A stretch of DNA of 64,000 nucleotides from contig JAICTZ010000001.1 of NCBI GenBank assembly GCA_025936115.1, forward strand, positions 432,132 to 496,131, in the 5' to 3' direction. The notes beneath the pieces were generated by a model. It made no database searches. It was not told the origin of the DNA and saw only the letters and a list, made by a program, of their open reading frames with translations. The position numbers were made by a program, and so were the translations under genes. Positions 25,788-34,866 of the stretch are shown here, one piece after another (positions within the stretch are counted from its first letter, which is position 1; the number at the start of each line of letters is the position of its first letter). The DNA comes from Polyangiaceae bacterium. GTDB lineage: Bacteria; Myxococcota_A; Polyangia; Polyangiales; Polyangiaceae.

Positions 25788-28658
25788 GTGAGACTCGTCG
25801 CTTGCAGCCCCCTCGCGGTTCCCGCCGTTCTCGCCGCGTGCGGCGCGCACACGCCCGCCCCCACGCCGCCGCCGCGCCCGACCGCGGTCGTCACTGCTGC
25901 ACGACCGCCGTTGTCGCCCGTCTTCGGACCCGCGCGCTCCGACGAAAAGCATCTGCTCGATCTGAGACAACTGACGTTCGAAGGCGAGAACGCAGAGGCG
26001 TATTTTTCGTTCGACGGGCGGTCGCTCACGTTGCAGTCGCGGCTGCCGGGACAGGACTGCGATCGCATTTATCGCCTGCCCGTGTTCGACGGGGCGCCCC
26101 GGCGCATCCCCGTGTCGAGCGGGGACGGCGCGACGACGTGTTCGTATTTTCTGCCGGGGGATCGGGAGATGATTTTCGCGTCGACGCAGCTCGGGGGCGC
26201 GGCGTGTCCGCCGAAGCCGGATCGCAGCAAAGGTTACGTTTGGGCGCTCTACGACGATTACGACATCTTCCGGACGAGCGTCGCGGGCGGGCCGCTCACG
26301 CGTCTCACCGACACCAAGGGCTACGACGCCGAAGGAACGGTGTGCGCAAAGGACGGCTCGATCCTGTTTACGTCCGTGCGCGACGGCGATCTCGAGCTCT
26401 ATCGCATGGACCAGGACGGCAAGAACGTCGTGCGCCTCACGCACACGCCCGGCTACGACGGCGGCGGCTTCTTCAATCGTGATTGTACGCGCATCGTCTG
26501 GCGCGCCGCGCGGCCGAAGCCCGGCCCCGAGCTCGACGACTATCGCGCCCTGCTCGCGCAGCACCTCGTGCGCCCCACCAAGCTCGAAATCTACGTCGCG
26601 AACGCCGACGGCTCCGACGCGACGCAGCTCACCTACCTCGACGCGGCCTCGTTCGCGCCCTTCTTTTACCCGTCGAGCAAGCGCGTGCTCTTCGCGTCGA
26701 ACTACGGCGACTCGAACGGCCGCGAATTCGACCTTTGGGCAGTCGACGATTCGGGCGCGCGCCTCGAGCGCATCACGAGCGCGCCGGGCTTCGACGGCTT
26801 CCCGATGTTCTCGCCCGACGGCTCGCTGCTCGCCTTTTCGTCCAACCGCAACACGCCCGTCGGTTCGCACGACACGCACGTCTTCCTCGCGCATTGGACC
26901 GATGGCACCGTCGCGCCGACGCTCGAGACCGCCGCCGATCGCACCCTCACCGACGTGCGCTTCCTCGCCGATCCGGCGCGTGAAGGACGCGGGCTCGGCA
27001 CGCCGGGACTCACGGCCGCGGGCGAGTACATCGCCGAGCGCTTCAAGACACTCGGCGTCGAAGCGGCGGGCGACCACGGTTACCGGCAGCCGTTCGTCGT
27101 GCCCACCGCGCTCGAACGCGGGAGCGCGACGAGCCTCGCGTTCGGCGGCAAACCCGTGGACCCGCAGTCGTTCGCGCCGCTCGGCTACTCGACGCCGCGC
27201 CTGCACGCGGCGGGCGAGCTCGTGTTCGCGGGTTACGGCATCGTCGACAAGGAGCGCCGGCGCGACGACTTTGCCGGGCTCGCCGTGAAGGGCAAAATCG
27301 TGCTCGTGCGACGCTTCGTGCCGGAAGCGCCCGAGTTCGAAAAAACCGAAGACAAGCGTCGTTTCGGCGACTTGCGTTACAAGGCCTGGCTCGCGAAAGA
27401 GCGCGGCGCCAGAGCGCTCATCGTGGTGGACGATCCGGAGCGTCCTCTGAACGCGTCCTCGGACTGGAAGGCGCCGGACGAAGCGGCGCTGCCGTCACTC
27501 ACCCCCGAGGGGTACGGCGACGCGGGCGTCGGCGTCGTCATGCTACGGCGAGCCGTCGGTCATGCCCTGATCGAGCGCCTCGCGCGCAAGGAGCGCATCG
27601 ATGCGGAGCTCGAGCTCGAGCTGAAATCGGTGACGACCGAGGCGTTCAACGTCGTCGGTCGCATCCGCGCGGGCGTGCCGGCGAATCGCCGCAAAGCGGG
27701 CGCGCTCGTGCTCGGCGCGCACTACGACCACTTGGGTTACGGCGGGCGTTACTCGCTCGCGCCGGGCAGCTCGGCGCCGCACCTGGGCGCCGACGACAAC
27801 GCTTCGGGCGTCGCAGGCTTGCTCGAAATCGCGCGCCTACTCGCCGCCCAGCGTGAAAAGCTCGAACGGGACGTGATCGTCGTCGCCTTCTCGGGCGAGG
27901 AGTCGGGCCTACTCGGCTCGTCGCACTTCGTCCGCACGAGCGACGCCGGCAAGAATCCGGCACTCCCGAAGCACGCCGCGTTCGCCATGTTGAACCTCGA
28001 CATGGTGGGCCGCTTGCGTGAAAACCGCGTGCAAGTGCTCGGCGGCGAGACAGCGACGGAATGGGAGGAGCTCGTACCCAAGGCGTGCACGACGGCGAGC
28101 ATCGAGTGCGCGCTCGCGACGGACGGCGGCTACGGGCCGAGCGATCAGATGTCGTTCTTCGTGGGCGGCGTGCCCGTGCTGCACTTCTTCACGGGCGCGC
28201 ACGCCGATTATCACAAGCCGAGCGATACCCCAGACAAGATCAACGCCGCCGGCCTCGGCCAGATCGCGCTCGCCGTCAGCGAGCTCGCGAAGACGCTCGG
28301 CACGCAAGCCAAACCGCTGCACGTGAAGCCGGGCGTCAAGACACCCCCGCCGCGCGGCGATCTCCGAAGTTTCAACGCCTCGCTCGGTACGATCCCCGAT
28401 TATGCGGGGCCGGGGCCGGGAAAGAGCGGTGTTTTGCTCGGTGGCGTCCGGCCCGGCGGTGCTGCTGAAAAGGCAGGCCTACGGCGTGGTGATTTGATGG
28501 TGCGGCTCGGCGCACACGACATCAGCAGCATCGAAGACTTCATGTACGTACTCAACGCCTCCAAACCCGGTGAGACGACGAAAGTGGTGGTGATCCGCGA
28601 CGGTAGACGGCTCGAGCTCGACGTCACCTTTCAGGAAGGCCCGTCGCACTCACGTTGA
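25788..28658 (+). CDS. M28 zinc aminopeptidase lipoprotein with PD40, PA and PDZ modules
   Basis: A 956-residue lipoprotein (signal ending PAVLAAC). In order: a WD40/PD40-like propeller at about 55-370 (RISR-type blades such as FRTSVAGGPLTRLTDTKGYD and APGFDGFPMFSPDGSLLAFS); an M28 lead-in (RFLADPAREGRGLGTPGL); a PA insert about 470-550; the M28 catalytic core from about 640 with metal ligands in GAHYDH, ADDNASG, SGEESG, LDMVGR and DYHKPSDT; and a C-terminal PDZ, about 880-950 (GVRPGGAAEKAGLRRGDLMV). It should hydrolyse peptides at the cell surface. The start is GTG 25788, where the signal peptide begins. Confidence 0.85.
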   Translation: MRLVACSPLAVPAVLAACGAHTPAPTPPPRPTAVVTAARPPLSPVFGPARSDEKHLLDLRQLTFEGENAEAYFSFDGRSLTLQSRLPGQDCDRIYRLPVFDGAPRRIPVSSGDGATTCSYFLPGDREMIFASTQLGGAACPPKPDRSKGYVWALYDDYDIFRTSVAGGPLTRLTDTKGYDAEGTVCAKDGSILFTSVRDGDLELYRMDQDGKNVVRLTHTPGYDGGGFFNRDCTRIVWRAARPKPGPELDDYRALLAQHLVRPTKLEIYVANADGSDATQLTYLDAASFAPFFYPSSKRVLFASNYGDSNGREFDLWAVDDSGARLERITSAPGFDGFPMFSPDGSLLAFSSNRNTPVGSHDTHVFLAHWTDGTVAPTLETAADRTLTDVRFLADPAREGRGLGTPGLTAAGEYIAERFKTLGVEAAGDHGYRQPFVVPTALERGSATSLAFGGKPVDPQSFAPLGYSTPRLHAAGELVFAGYGIVDKERRRDDFAGLAVKGKIVLVRRFVPEAPEFEKTEDKRRFGDLRYKAWLAKERGARALIVVDDPERPLNASSDWKAPDEAALPSLTPEGYGDAGVGVVMLRRAVGHALIERLARKERIDAELELELKSVTTEAFNVVGRIRAGVPANRRKAGALVLGAHYDHLGYGGRYSLAPGSSAPHLGADDNASGVAGLLEIARLLAAQREKLERDVIVVAFSGEESGLLGSSHFVRTSDAGKNPALPKHAAFAMLNLDMVGRLRENRVQVLGGETATEWEELVPKACTTASIECALATDGGYGPSDQMSFFVGGVPVLHFFTGAHADYHKPSDTPDKINAAGLGQIALAVSELAKTLGTQAKPLHVKPGVKTPPPRGDLRSFNASLGTIPDYAGPGPGKSGVLLGGVRPGGAAEKAGLRRGDLMVRLGAHDISSIEDFMYVLNASKPGETTKVVVIRDGRRLELDVTFQEGPSHSR

Positions 28659-29011
28659 GCACGTGGCCAAGCGCGTCGTGCGCAGGTCGAAACTCAGCCG
28701 ACCTCCCCGTCGCCCTGGTAGGCGAGCTTCGTCTTCGTGTCGGGGCGCTGCGCGGCCCAGGTCGGCGCGGGCGCTCTCGACCCGAATTGAACGCCCGCCT
28801 CCGCTCGCCAGTCGAAGACCGCCGCCTTACCCTTGAAGCGGCTGCCGAGTGTCGCCACGGTGCCGCTTTTGTGCCGGCCGAGCGCCGTCGGCGTCATCTC
28901 GTATTCGGGATACACGAAGTGGACAGGCGCACGGATTCGGCTCGGCAATACATGCCGAATTCAAGATTTTTGGAGACGACAGCTCACGCGCGCGTCCCCA
29001 CAGCACGTCGC
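28659..29011. other. stretch between M28 gene and DUF1552 gene, holding only a gene relic
   Basis: 353 bp. Apart from the barrel fragment on the minus strand (28694-28948) I see no gene. The convergent arrangement suggests a terminator should lie here, but no strong hairpin with a T-run was found. Confidence 0.45.
28694..28948 (-). pseudogene. fragment of an outer-membrane barrel protein (alginate-export-like)
   Basis: 84 codons with strongly G/C-ending codon use. The text VYPEYEMTPTALGRHKSG, TVATLGSRFKGKAAVFDWRA and EAGVQFGSRAP resembles an internal piece of alginate-export-family barrels, where a GxR strand is followed by a DW/DY strand and an E-x-x-x-Q-x-G strand. It starts at a TTG and a stop lies four codons further upstream (28961-28963). 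Full-length members are about 400 residues, so this is a relic or a frameshifted piece. Confidence 0.35.
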
Positions 29012-30400
29012 TCAGGTGAGGTCCGGCAGCGGGCCCGTTTTGCCGGACGGGTCGCCGAAGGACATGAGGTCGTCGGCGCCCATGGCGTGGGCAATGGAGA
29101 CGAGCATTTGGTTGTTGTCCTGCGGGCTCTTGGTCCAGTCGAGCAGGCGTCCCGTGCGGATCTTGCCGCCTGCGCCGCCCGCGAAGACGTAGGGCATGGT
29201 GCCGAGGTCGTGCGACGTCGATTCGCCGATTTCGGTGGCCCAGAGCACGAGCGAATGGTCGAGCACGCTGCCGTCACCCTCGGGGATGGAGTCGAGTTTG
29301 CCGAGGAAGTAGGCGAATTGTTTGGCGTACCAGGTTTGAATCGCGTTGTACGCGTCGTAGTTCACGCCGCTCGACGAGAAGTCGTGGGAGATGGCGTGGT
29401 GGTTGCCTTGGATGCCGTTCAAGAACTGAAAGAGGTGCTCGCTTTCGGAGTACGACCATTGAAAAGTCAGGATGCGGGTTTGGTCGCAGGCGAGCGCCGC
29501 GGCGGCGAGATCCATCTGGAGTTGACCGGCTTGGACGTACTGATCATCGACCGTGAGGTCGACGTCCACGAGCGCGGGTGGGGTGCAGGTCGTGCTCGGC
29601 ACGTTGCCGCTCTGCATACTGGTGAGGCGTTGTTCGACGTCGCGCATGGAGTCCTGGTACGCCTGGAGTTTCGCGCGGTCAGTTGCGCTGACGATGCCCA
29701 TCAAGCGCGCGGTTTCGGCGGTCGTGAGGTCGAAGACGCTCTTACGTTGTGCCCAGAGGCGCTGGAGCGCGGCGTCATCGGGCGGCGTGCCCGTCGTCGA
29801 ACCCATGGAGCCCGCGAACAGCGCCGAAAAGACGTCCTTCGGATCTTCACGTGGTGGGATCGGCTGGTTCGAGGCGCGGTAGGCCACGCGGGCGCGCACC
29901 TGCGTGTCGCGCACGTGCACGCCGATTTGGAAGCTCGCGAAGGTCGTCGGCGGCGCGAGGCGATCGACGAGGTACTGATCGATCGATTCGCCGCTGCCCC
30001 ACCCGGACGTCGTGTTGCCGAAGCTGACGAAGTCTTTGCCTGCGTTGAGTGGACGACCCGTGAGCATGCCGCCCGTGCCGCGCGCGTGCTCGGAGCCGAG
30101 GTTGCCTCCGAGCATGCCGTTCTGCAGCGCGTCGTTCAGCTGGATGCCCTTGAGGAAGGTGAGCTTCTGCTTGAAAGGCTCGAGCGGCGCCGTGATCATG
30201 GGCAGCGTGAAGTTCGTGTCGCTGCCGGTCGGCCAGTAGAGCGCGTTACGCGTGCCGTTCGGCGTGGTGAACACGACCAGGCGCGTGGGCGAGGCTGCGC
30301 TCTGGCCGTCGACGCGCCGTGACTCGAGCAGGGGGAAAGCGGCCGTGGCGGCGAGCGAGCCGCGGAGCAGGTTCCGTCGCGTGAAACGTAGGGGATTCAT
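29012..30400 (-). CDS. DUF1552 family protein (Tat-exported)
   Basis: A 462-residue protein with a twin-arginine signal (FTRRNLLRGSLAATAAF). The DUF1552 domain follows: RLVVFTTPNGTRNALYWP, FLKGIQLND, GSEHARGTGGMLTGRP, SIDQYLVDRL, then FQWSYSESEHLFQFLNG and the late VLWATEIGESTSHDL with HDLGTMPYVFAGG. The fold is related to sulfatase-like/DUF1501 proteins. The function is unknown; in Planctomycetota and Myxococcota it always travels with a DUF1592 partner, which is exactly the case here. It starts 17 bp after the DUF1592 stop, so the two form an operon. The start is ATG 30400. Confidence 0.85.
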   Translation of the reverse strand: MNPLRFTRRNLLRGSLAATAAFPLLESRRVDGQSAASPTRLVVFTTPNGTRNALYWPTGSDTNFTLPMITAPLEPFKQKLTFLKGIQLNDALQNGMLGGNLGSEHARGTGGMLTGRPLNAGKDFVSFGNTTSGWGSGESIDQYLVDRLAPPTTFASFQIGVHVRDTQVRARVAYRASNQPIPPREDPKDVFSALFAGSMGSTTGTPPDDAALQRLWAQRKSVFDLTTAETARLMGIVSATDRAKLQAYQDSMRDVEQRLTSMQSGNVPSTTCTPPALVDVDLTVDDQYVQAGQLQMDLAAAALACDQTRILTFQWSYSESEHLFQFLNGIQGNHHAISHDFSSSGVNYDAYNAIQTWYAKQFAYFLGKLDSIPEGDGSVLDHSLVLWATEIGESTSHDLGTMPYVFAGGAGGKIRTGRLLDWTKSPQDNNQMLVSIAHAMGADDLMSFGDPSGKTGPLPDLT

Positions 30401-30417
30401 GGGCCTACCTCGTCCGT

Positions 30418-32244
30418 TCACTGGGTCACCGGCGCGCGGTACCAGAAGTCGTCCGTTTGAGTCATGCCGACGACGAGCTCGACGAGATCGCCGCCGCTCG
30501 AGCTGAATTCGTCGCGCAGCTGCGCGAGTGAGCAGCTGTCGGGCTCGGCTTCGAGCCGGCCCGAAGAGTAGCGGAACCATTGGGTCGCCACGCAGTCGCT
30601 GACCTGGCTCGAGTTCACGAGCTTCTCGGCGAGGCCGCGCACGCCGACGAAGTTGCCGCCGAGGTTCGCGTCGATCGGGTCGTTGATCACGCCCGTGGCG
30701 TCGATGGTCTCGCCGCCGTCGGTCGTGCGGTACTGGCCCATCGCGTCGAAGTTCTCGAACGCGAAACCGATCGGATCCATCAAGCTGTGGCAACCCTTGC
30801 AGGTGCTGTCCGACGCGTGCGCCGAGAAGCGCTCGCGCGCCGTCGCGCCCTCAGCCGCCGTGGGCAGCGACGTATTCACCGTGGGCGGCGGCGGCGACAC
30901 CGGATCGCACAGCAGCATCGCGCGCACGAATTTGCCGCGCAGCACCGGCGACGTTTGATCGGGATGACCCTGCACGGAGAGGAAGCCGGCTTGGGTAAGC
31001 AAACCGGAGCGCCCCTGATTGTCGGGGAGCGTGACCATCGTCGGGGTCGTGCCCGTCGGCGCGCTCGAAAGGCCGTACACGGAACCGAGCGGCCCACTGA
31101 CGAACGCCACCTGGCTCGTGAGCAGCGTGCGCAGCGTGTGATCGCCTTCGTAGAGCACGTATTGCATGAACGCCGGGAGCTCGCGCGCCATGGCGTCGCG
31201 TAGATCGTCCGAGTAGTTCGGAAAGAGCGTCGTATTTTTGGTGGTGATCGAGAGCCGCGTCACGCCCGACCACTCGTTGAAGAAGTTCGCGAGGCCGATT
31301 TTGGCGCGTGGATCGTTCAACATCTCGCGCGCCTTGGCGGCGACCTGCGCCTTGCCTGAGAGCGCGCCGTTTTGAGCGGCATCGAGCAGTGCGTCGTCGG
31401 GACCGGACGCCCAGATCATGTACGAGAGCCGCGTTGCGAGCTCGAACTGGCTGAGGGGCACGAGCGCTGCGGCGGTGTTCGTGGGCGTCGTGGTCTCGAG
31501 CCGATAAATGAAGTCCGGCGACTGCAACGCGGCGCGGATCATCACCTCGATGCCCTCGGTATACGAACCGCCCGTCCTGCCGGCGGCGTACGCCGCCAGC
31601 AGCGCCTGCTCGTCATTCGCCGTCGTCGGACGCCGGAAAGCGCGTCGCCCGAAGCTCTTCGCAAACGCGAGCGCGCAGGCGTCTTCACCCATCGCCTTCG
31701 TGTCGCACGTCGTGAGCGCGCTCAGGTTCTGCACCGCGGCCTTCGCGAGCGTCTCGGACACGAGCACGTACTTTTCGGCGTGCAGGGACGACACCGTGAG
31801 CACACCCGAGTCGTTGTCGAAGCCGTTCGACACTTCGTCCGCGGGCATATCGCTGACGGCACTCGTATCCACCTTGAGCAGATCCTTCACCGTATTCGCG
31901 TACTCGAAGCGCGTGAGACGTCGCAGCGGCGTGGGTTCGAGCGCCGTCGTCTGACAATCCGCGCTCGGGGTGCCTCCGCTGCCGGCAGTCCCCGAGTTTC
32001 CAGAGGTCCCTGGCGAAGCCGACGCGCCGCCCGTGCTGGCGCTCATCGAGCCCGAGGAACCGCTCGAGCCGCCGCTCCTTGCCGCATCGCCCGCGGCACT
32101 GCCACCCGACGTACTACCGCCGGCACCGAGTGCGCTCGAGCCGCCCGCGTTCGCGCCCGAATGCGCTGAGCCCGCGTCGGACGAGCAGCCGGCCACGAGC
32201 GACAGAACCAGACTACTTCCAAGCAGGGTCCACGTGCGCCGCAT
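30418..32244 (-). CDS. DUF1592/DUF1588-type lipoprotein with haem-binding CxxCH motif
   Basis: A 608-residue lipoprotein (signal ending LVAGC), with a Gly/Ser linker to about residue 90. The domains run in the usual order DUF1587 (PLRRLTRFEYANTVKDLL), DUF1595 (FAKSFGRRAFRRPTTAND), DUF1592 (QFELATRLSYMIWASGPD, and ALFPNYSDDLRDAM-like text), DUF1588 (CKGCHSLMDPIGFAFENFD) and DUF1585. CKGCH near residue 480 is a covalent c-type haem motif. The start is ATG 32244, behind a strong GGAGG ribosome-binding site; the ATG at 32265 lacks one. The family is found in polymer-degrading Planctomycetota and Myxococcota but has no proven reaction. It precedes the DUF1552 gene. Confidence 0.85.
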   Translation of the reverse strand: MRRTWTLLGSSLVLSLVAGCSSDAGSAHSGANAGGSSALGAGGSTSGGSAAGDAARSGGSSGSSGSMSASTGGASASPGTSGNSGTAGSGGTPSADCQTTALEPTPLRRLTRFEYANTVKDLLKVDTSAVSDMPADEVSNGFDNDSGVLTVSSLHAEKYVLVSETLAKAAVQNLSALTTCDTKAMGEDACALAFAKSFGRRAFRRPTTANDEQALLAAYAAGRTGGSYTEGIEVMIRAALQSPDFIYRLETTTPTNTAAALVPLSQFELATRLSYMIWASGPDDALLDAAQNGALSGKAQVAAKAREMLNDPRAKIGLANFFNEWSGVTRLSITTKNTTLFPNYSDDLRDAMARELPAFMQYVLYEGDHTLRTLLTSQVAFVSGPLGSVYGLSSAPTGTTPTMVTLPDNQGRSGLLTQAGFLSVQGHPDQTSPVLRGKFVRAMLLCDPVSPPPPTVNTSLPTAAEGATARERFSAHASDSTCKGCHSLMDPIGFAFENFDAMGQYRTTDGGETIDATGVINDPIDANLGGNFVGVRGLAEKLVNSSQVSDCVATQWFRYSSGRLEAEPDSCSLAQLRDEFSSSGGDLVELVVGMTQTDDFWYRAPVTQ

Positions 32245-32577
32245 GGCTACACCTCCGGAAATCACAGCTGGGCTATGCCCGAAGCACGACGGTGATCCTT
32301 ACTCTGCCACTTCTCGCTGCAAGTAATTAGCGGCGAGAGGGGCGGATCACAGCATGCGGGCGGAATTTTCGCGTCAGAGCGTATCCGTCGGCAGTTTTGA
32401 CACAAGCACGCGTAATCCGGCTCAGCTCGCGCATGCCGAGCAGCAGGCGCCTCGCGAACGCAGTCTAACGAGCGACGAGCGACGAGCCGGCGCGGATTGA
32501 GCGTTGAGCGGCGTCCGAAGACCTATGGGAAGAGCTCGACTCCGGTCCCAGCCGAACGGAAGACCCGATGGCGTTCC
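32245..32577. other. gene-free stretch upstream of the DUF1592/DUF1552 operon
   Basis: 333 bp with no supportable ORF. On the minus strand about 55 bp upstream of the DUF1592 start there is a TTGCAG hexamer followed after about 15 bp by TAAGGAT, a weak sigma70-like pair. The left part has a short direct repeat (GAGCGAC, three times near 32470). Otherwise nothing recognisable. Confidence 0.4.
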
Positions 32578-33582
32578 TCACTTGAATACGGCAGATATTG
32601 GCGCGCGTGCCGCCGCCACGCGGCTCTGGATGATTCCGAAGAGCGCGACGTGTCCGTCGAGCCCGAAGAGGATCTCTTTCCCGCCGCCTTCGAGCTTTAA
32701 GACGAGCTCCAGGTTGAACCGCGAGGCCGAACGAATCTGGTTCCACCTCACCACACGCACACCGCGAGCGCGGGCCAGCACCAACCCGCCCTCGTGCACG
32801 TGGATCACGTCCCGGCGCTGAGCCCAGATACGAGCGACCCGCTCACCATAGTACTTCAGCGATGCCACGGCGAACAGGGCAACCATCGACGTTCCGAACC
32901 ACGCGCCCCCCGTCGTCGCTCTCCGTCCTAAATAGATAGCCAACGCGGCAGCCGGGCCCCCTAGAGCCACCAGGCCAGCAAGCGACATACCAATCAGCAG
33001 CTTCGTTGCGAGGTGGCGATGAGAGCTGAGCCGCTTGCCCAGCGCCGTCACGGCGGGAAGAGAGTCGACGGCAGGGTCGTGCCCCGGCGCGATCGCCGCG
33101 GGATCGTAGTGCGCCGGAGGAGCATGGCGAACGATGGCGTCGAACAACGGGTTCTGATCGCGGAGTCCGGTTAGCTGACCGGTCGTTCCGTCCTTGAAGC
33201 GGATGTCGATGTGGCGTGAGACCTCCACTCCGTTGTGTCTCGCCACCATGATCCCCGCCGCCGCGAAGTCCGACCAGGCGCGCGCACGTTGCGAGGCGGA
33301 TCCCTCCTCGATCAACAAGCCGCCCTCGTGAAGGTGCACGACCTGGTTACGGCTGCGCCAGGCTGCCGCGGCAGCGGAGAGCGTCACGATCGCTACGCCC
33401 AGAACGAGCACCCCGAGCGCGCCCATGACGATCCCTCGCGAGAGCTCGCGCGAGGTCGCGCTCTCGAACAGCAGGAAGAGGCCGAGCCCCGCGAACGGCA
33501 ACGCGATGCTTCCGTACGCGAGCGGCGCGCCGAGCGGGTGTTTCGCGCGGTGCGAGGAAACGCGACGCCCTAGGCGCTCCAT
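32578..33582 (-). CDS. four-span membrane protein with internal duplication
   Basis: A 334-residue protein. Two halves repeat the same plan. Half 1 is LGRRVSSHRAKHPLG, two membrane helices, HLHEGGLLIEEGSASQRARAW. Half 2 is LGKRLSSHRHLATKL, two membrane helices, HVHEGGLVLARARGVRVVRW. Each half ends in a soluble strand-rich segment resembling the PH-like domains of YcxB/bPH membrane proteins. No function is known. It may sense or scaffold at the inner membrane. The start is ATG 33582. No neighbour on the same strand is close enough to form an operon. Confidence 0.65.
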   Translation of the reverse strand: MERLGRRVSSHRAKHPLGAPLAYGSIALPFAGLGLFLLFESATSRELSRGIVMGALGVLVLGVAIVTLSAAAAAWRSRNQVVHLHEGGLLIEEGSASQRARAWSDFAAAGIMVARHNGVEVSRHIDIRFKDGTTGQLTGLRDQNPLFDAIVRHAPPAHYDPAAIAPGHDPAVDSLPAVTALGKRLSSHRHLATKLLIGMSLAGLVALGGPAAALAIYLGRRATTGGAWFGTSMVALFAVASLKYYGERVARIWAQRRDVIHVHEGGLVLARARGVRVVRWNQIRSASRFNLELVLKLEGGGKEILFGLDGHVALFGIIQSRVAAARAPISAVFK

Positions 33583-33736
33583 GGCACTCCCTGAGCGGCG
33601 ACCCTACGCCGCCCGGGCAGCCGAGACAAATGATTCCCAACTCCCGCCCGAGCCAACATTCATGGATCAACTGGGGTGCATCCGGTCCACAGTTCGGTTG
33701 CGCCGTCCTGGACGAGGCCGAACCCGTGCGGGCGCG

Positions 33737-34774
33737 CTACGCCGTGCGCGCGAGTTTTGGCGCCGGCAGCGAGAGGGCGCCGGGCTCTAGCGAGGGGAGG
33801 TTGTTCGTGGCGAGTAGGGCTTCGACACTGCGCAGCGTGCGGCGACCGAGGGCGCTGACTTCCGGCACAGGGGCGTGATGCATGTCCTGCGAGAAGCTGC
33901 CGAGCAGGGCGTTGAGCGCGTCGCGCAGTTCCAGGAGTTCGGCTTGCGCGGTGCGAGCGGGCCAGCCTTGGACTTGTTTGTACGGTGCGTCCCAGCAGGC
34001 GCTCTCGACGGCGGGAAAGGCGCGCGCGGGTTTGCTGAAGAGGTAGCCCTGGAGCAGGTTCGAGCCGAGAGCGACGAGAGTGTCGCGCTCTTCTTTGGTT
34101 TCGACGCCTTCGGCCACGACGCGGATGCCGAGGTCGCGACAGGCACCGTTGAGGGACCGAATCAGGTGCTGACGCGTGGGGTCTTGGTTCACGCCGCGGA
34201 TGAGCGACATGTCGAGTTTGACGACCTCGGGACGCAGGCGCGCAAAGCTCGTGAGTCCGGCGTAGCCAGCGCCGAGGTCGTCGACGGCCACGCGAAAGCC
34301 GAGCGCGCGCAGGGCGCTGATGCGCTCGCCGATGTCGTCGAAGCCGTCGAGCGACCAGCGCTCGGTGATTTCGAGGACGACGCGATGCGCGACGCGCGAG
34401 AGCGGCGATTCGGCGTCGTAAAGCTCCGGGTCGGCGAGCTCGCCACCGTGGACGTTGACGAACAACGAGACACGCTCGGGCGCCGTGCCCACGAGCTGCG
34501 CGACGCCGCGACGAATACGCCGACCCACGGGGATGATCATGCCGAGCCGCTCGGCCGCCGAAAACAGGAGGTCCGGACGCGCCAGCTCGGGCTCACAGGT
34601 ACGGACGAGCGCCTCGTAGGCCACGATTTCCCGCTCCGTCCAGCTCACGATGGGCTGAAACACCATGTAGAGGCCGTCCATGGCTCGGCGGAAGGCGCGC
34701 TCGAGGGCGGGATCCGCGGCGGCGACCGGTCCGTCCAGGACCAGCACCCCCGAATCGCGGCCACTCGTGCTCAT
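33737..34774 (-). CDS. EAL-domain cyclic-di-GMP phosphodiesterase
   Basis: A 345-residue cytoplasmic protein. The EAL domain covers about residues 25-265. The catalytic-type motifs are present: YEALVR (Glu54), [41 protein letters not shown] and [10 protein letters not shown]. Such enzymes open c-di-GMP to pGpG, lowering the signal that favours attachment over swimming. The C-terminal 80 residues are a helical tail ([18 protein letters not shown]) with no known domain. It lies 93 bp downstream of motB on the same strand, so it may be part of the motility operon. Confidence 0.87.
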   Translation of the reverse strand: MSTSGRDSGVLVLDGPVAAADPALERAFRRAMDGLYMVFQPIVSWTEREIVAYEALVRTCEPELARPDLLFSAAERLGMIIPVGRRIRRGVAQLVGTAPERVSLFVNVHGGELADPELYDAESPLSRVAHRVVLEITERWSLDGFDDIGERISALRALGFRVAVDDLGAGYAGLTSFARLRPEVVKLDMSLIRGVNQDPTRQHLIRSLNGACRDLGIRVVAEGVETKEERDTLVALGSNLLQGYLFSKPARAFPAVESACWDAPYKQVQGWPARTAQAELLELRDALNALLGSFSQDMHHAPVPEVSALGRRTLRSVEALLATNNLPSLEPGALSLPAPKLARTA

Positions 34775-34866
34775 GACTTTAGTCGAACGGCGCGAGCGGA
34801 GAGACCTTGAGCCTTTTTGCGCCGCGACATGGCGCAGAACGCGATCTCTCGCGTACGGCGCGTCGC

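Noticed and set aside
33583..33736. Short gap between the duplicated membrane protein gene and the EAL gene, checked for small genes
   Set aside because: No ORF with coding codon use and no recognisable RNA structure.
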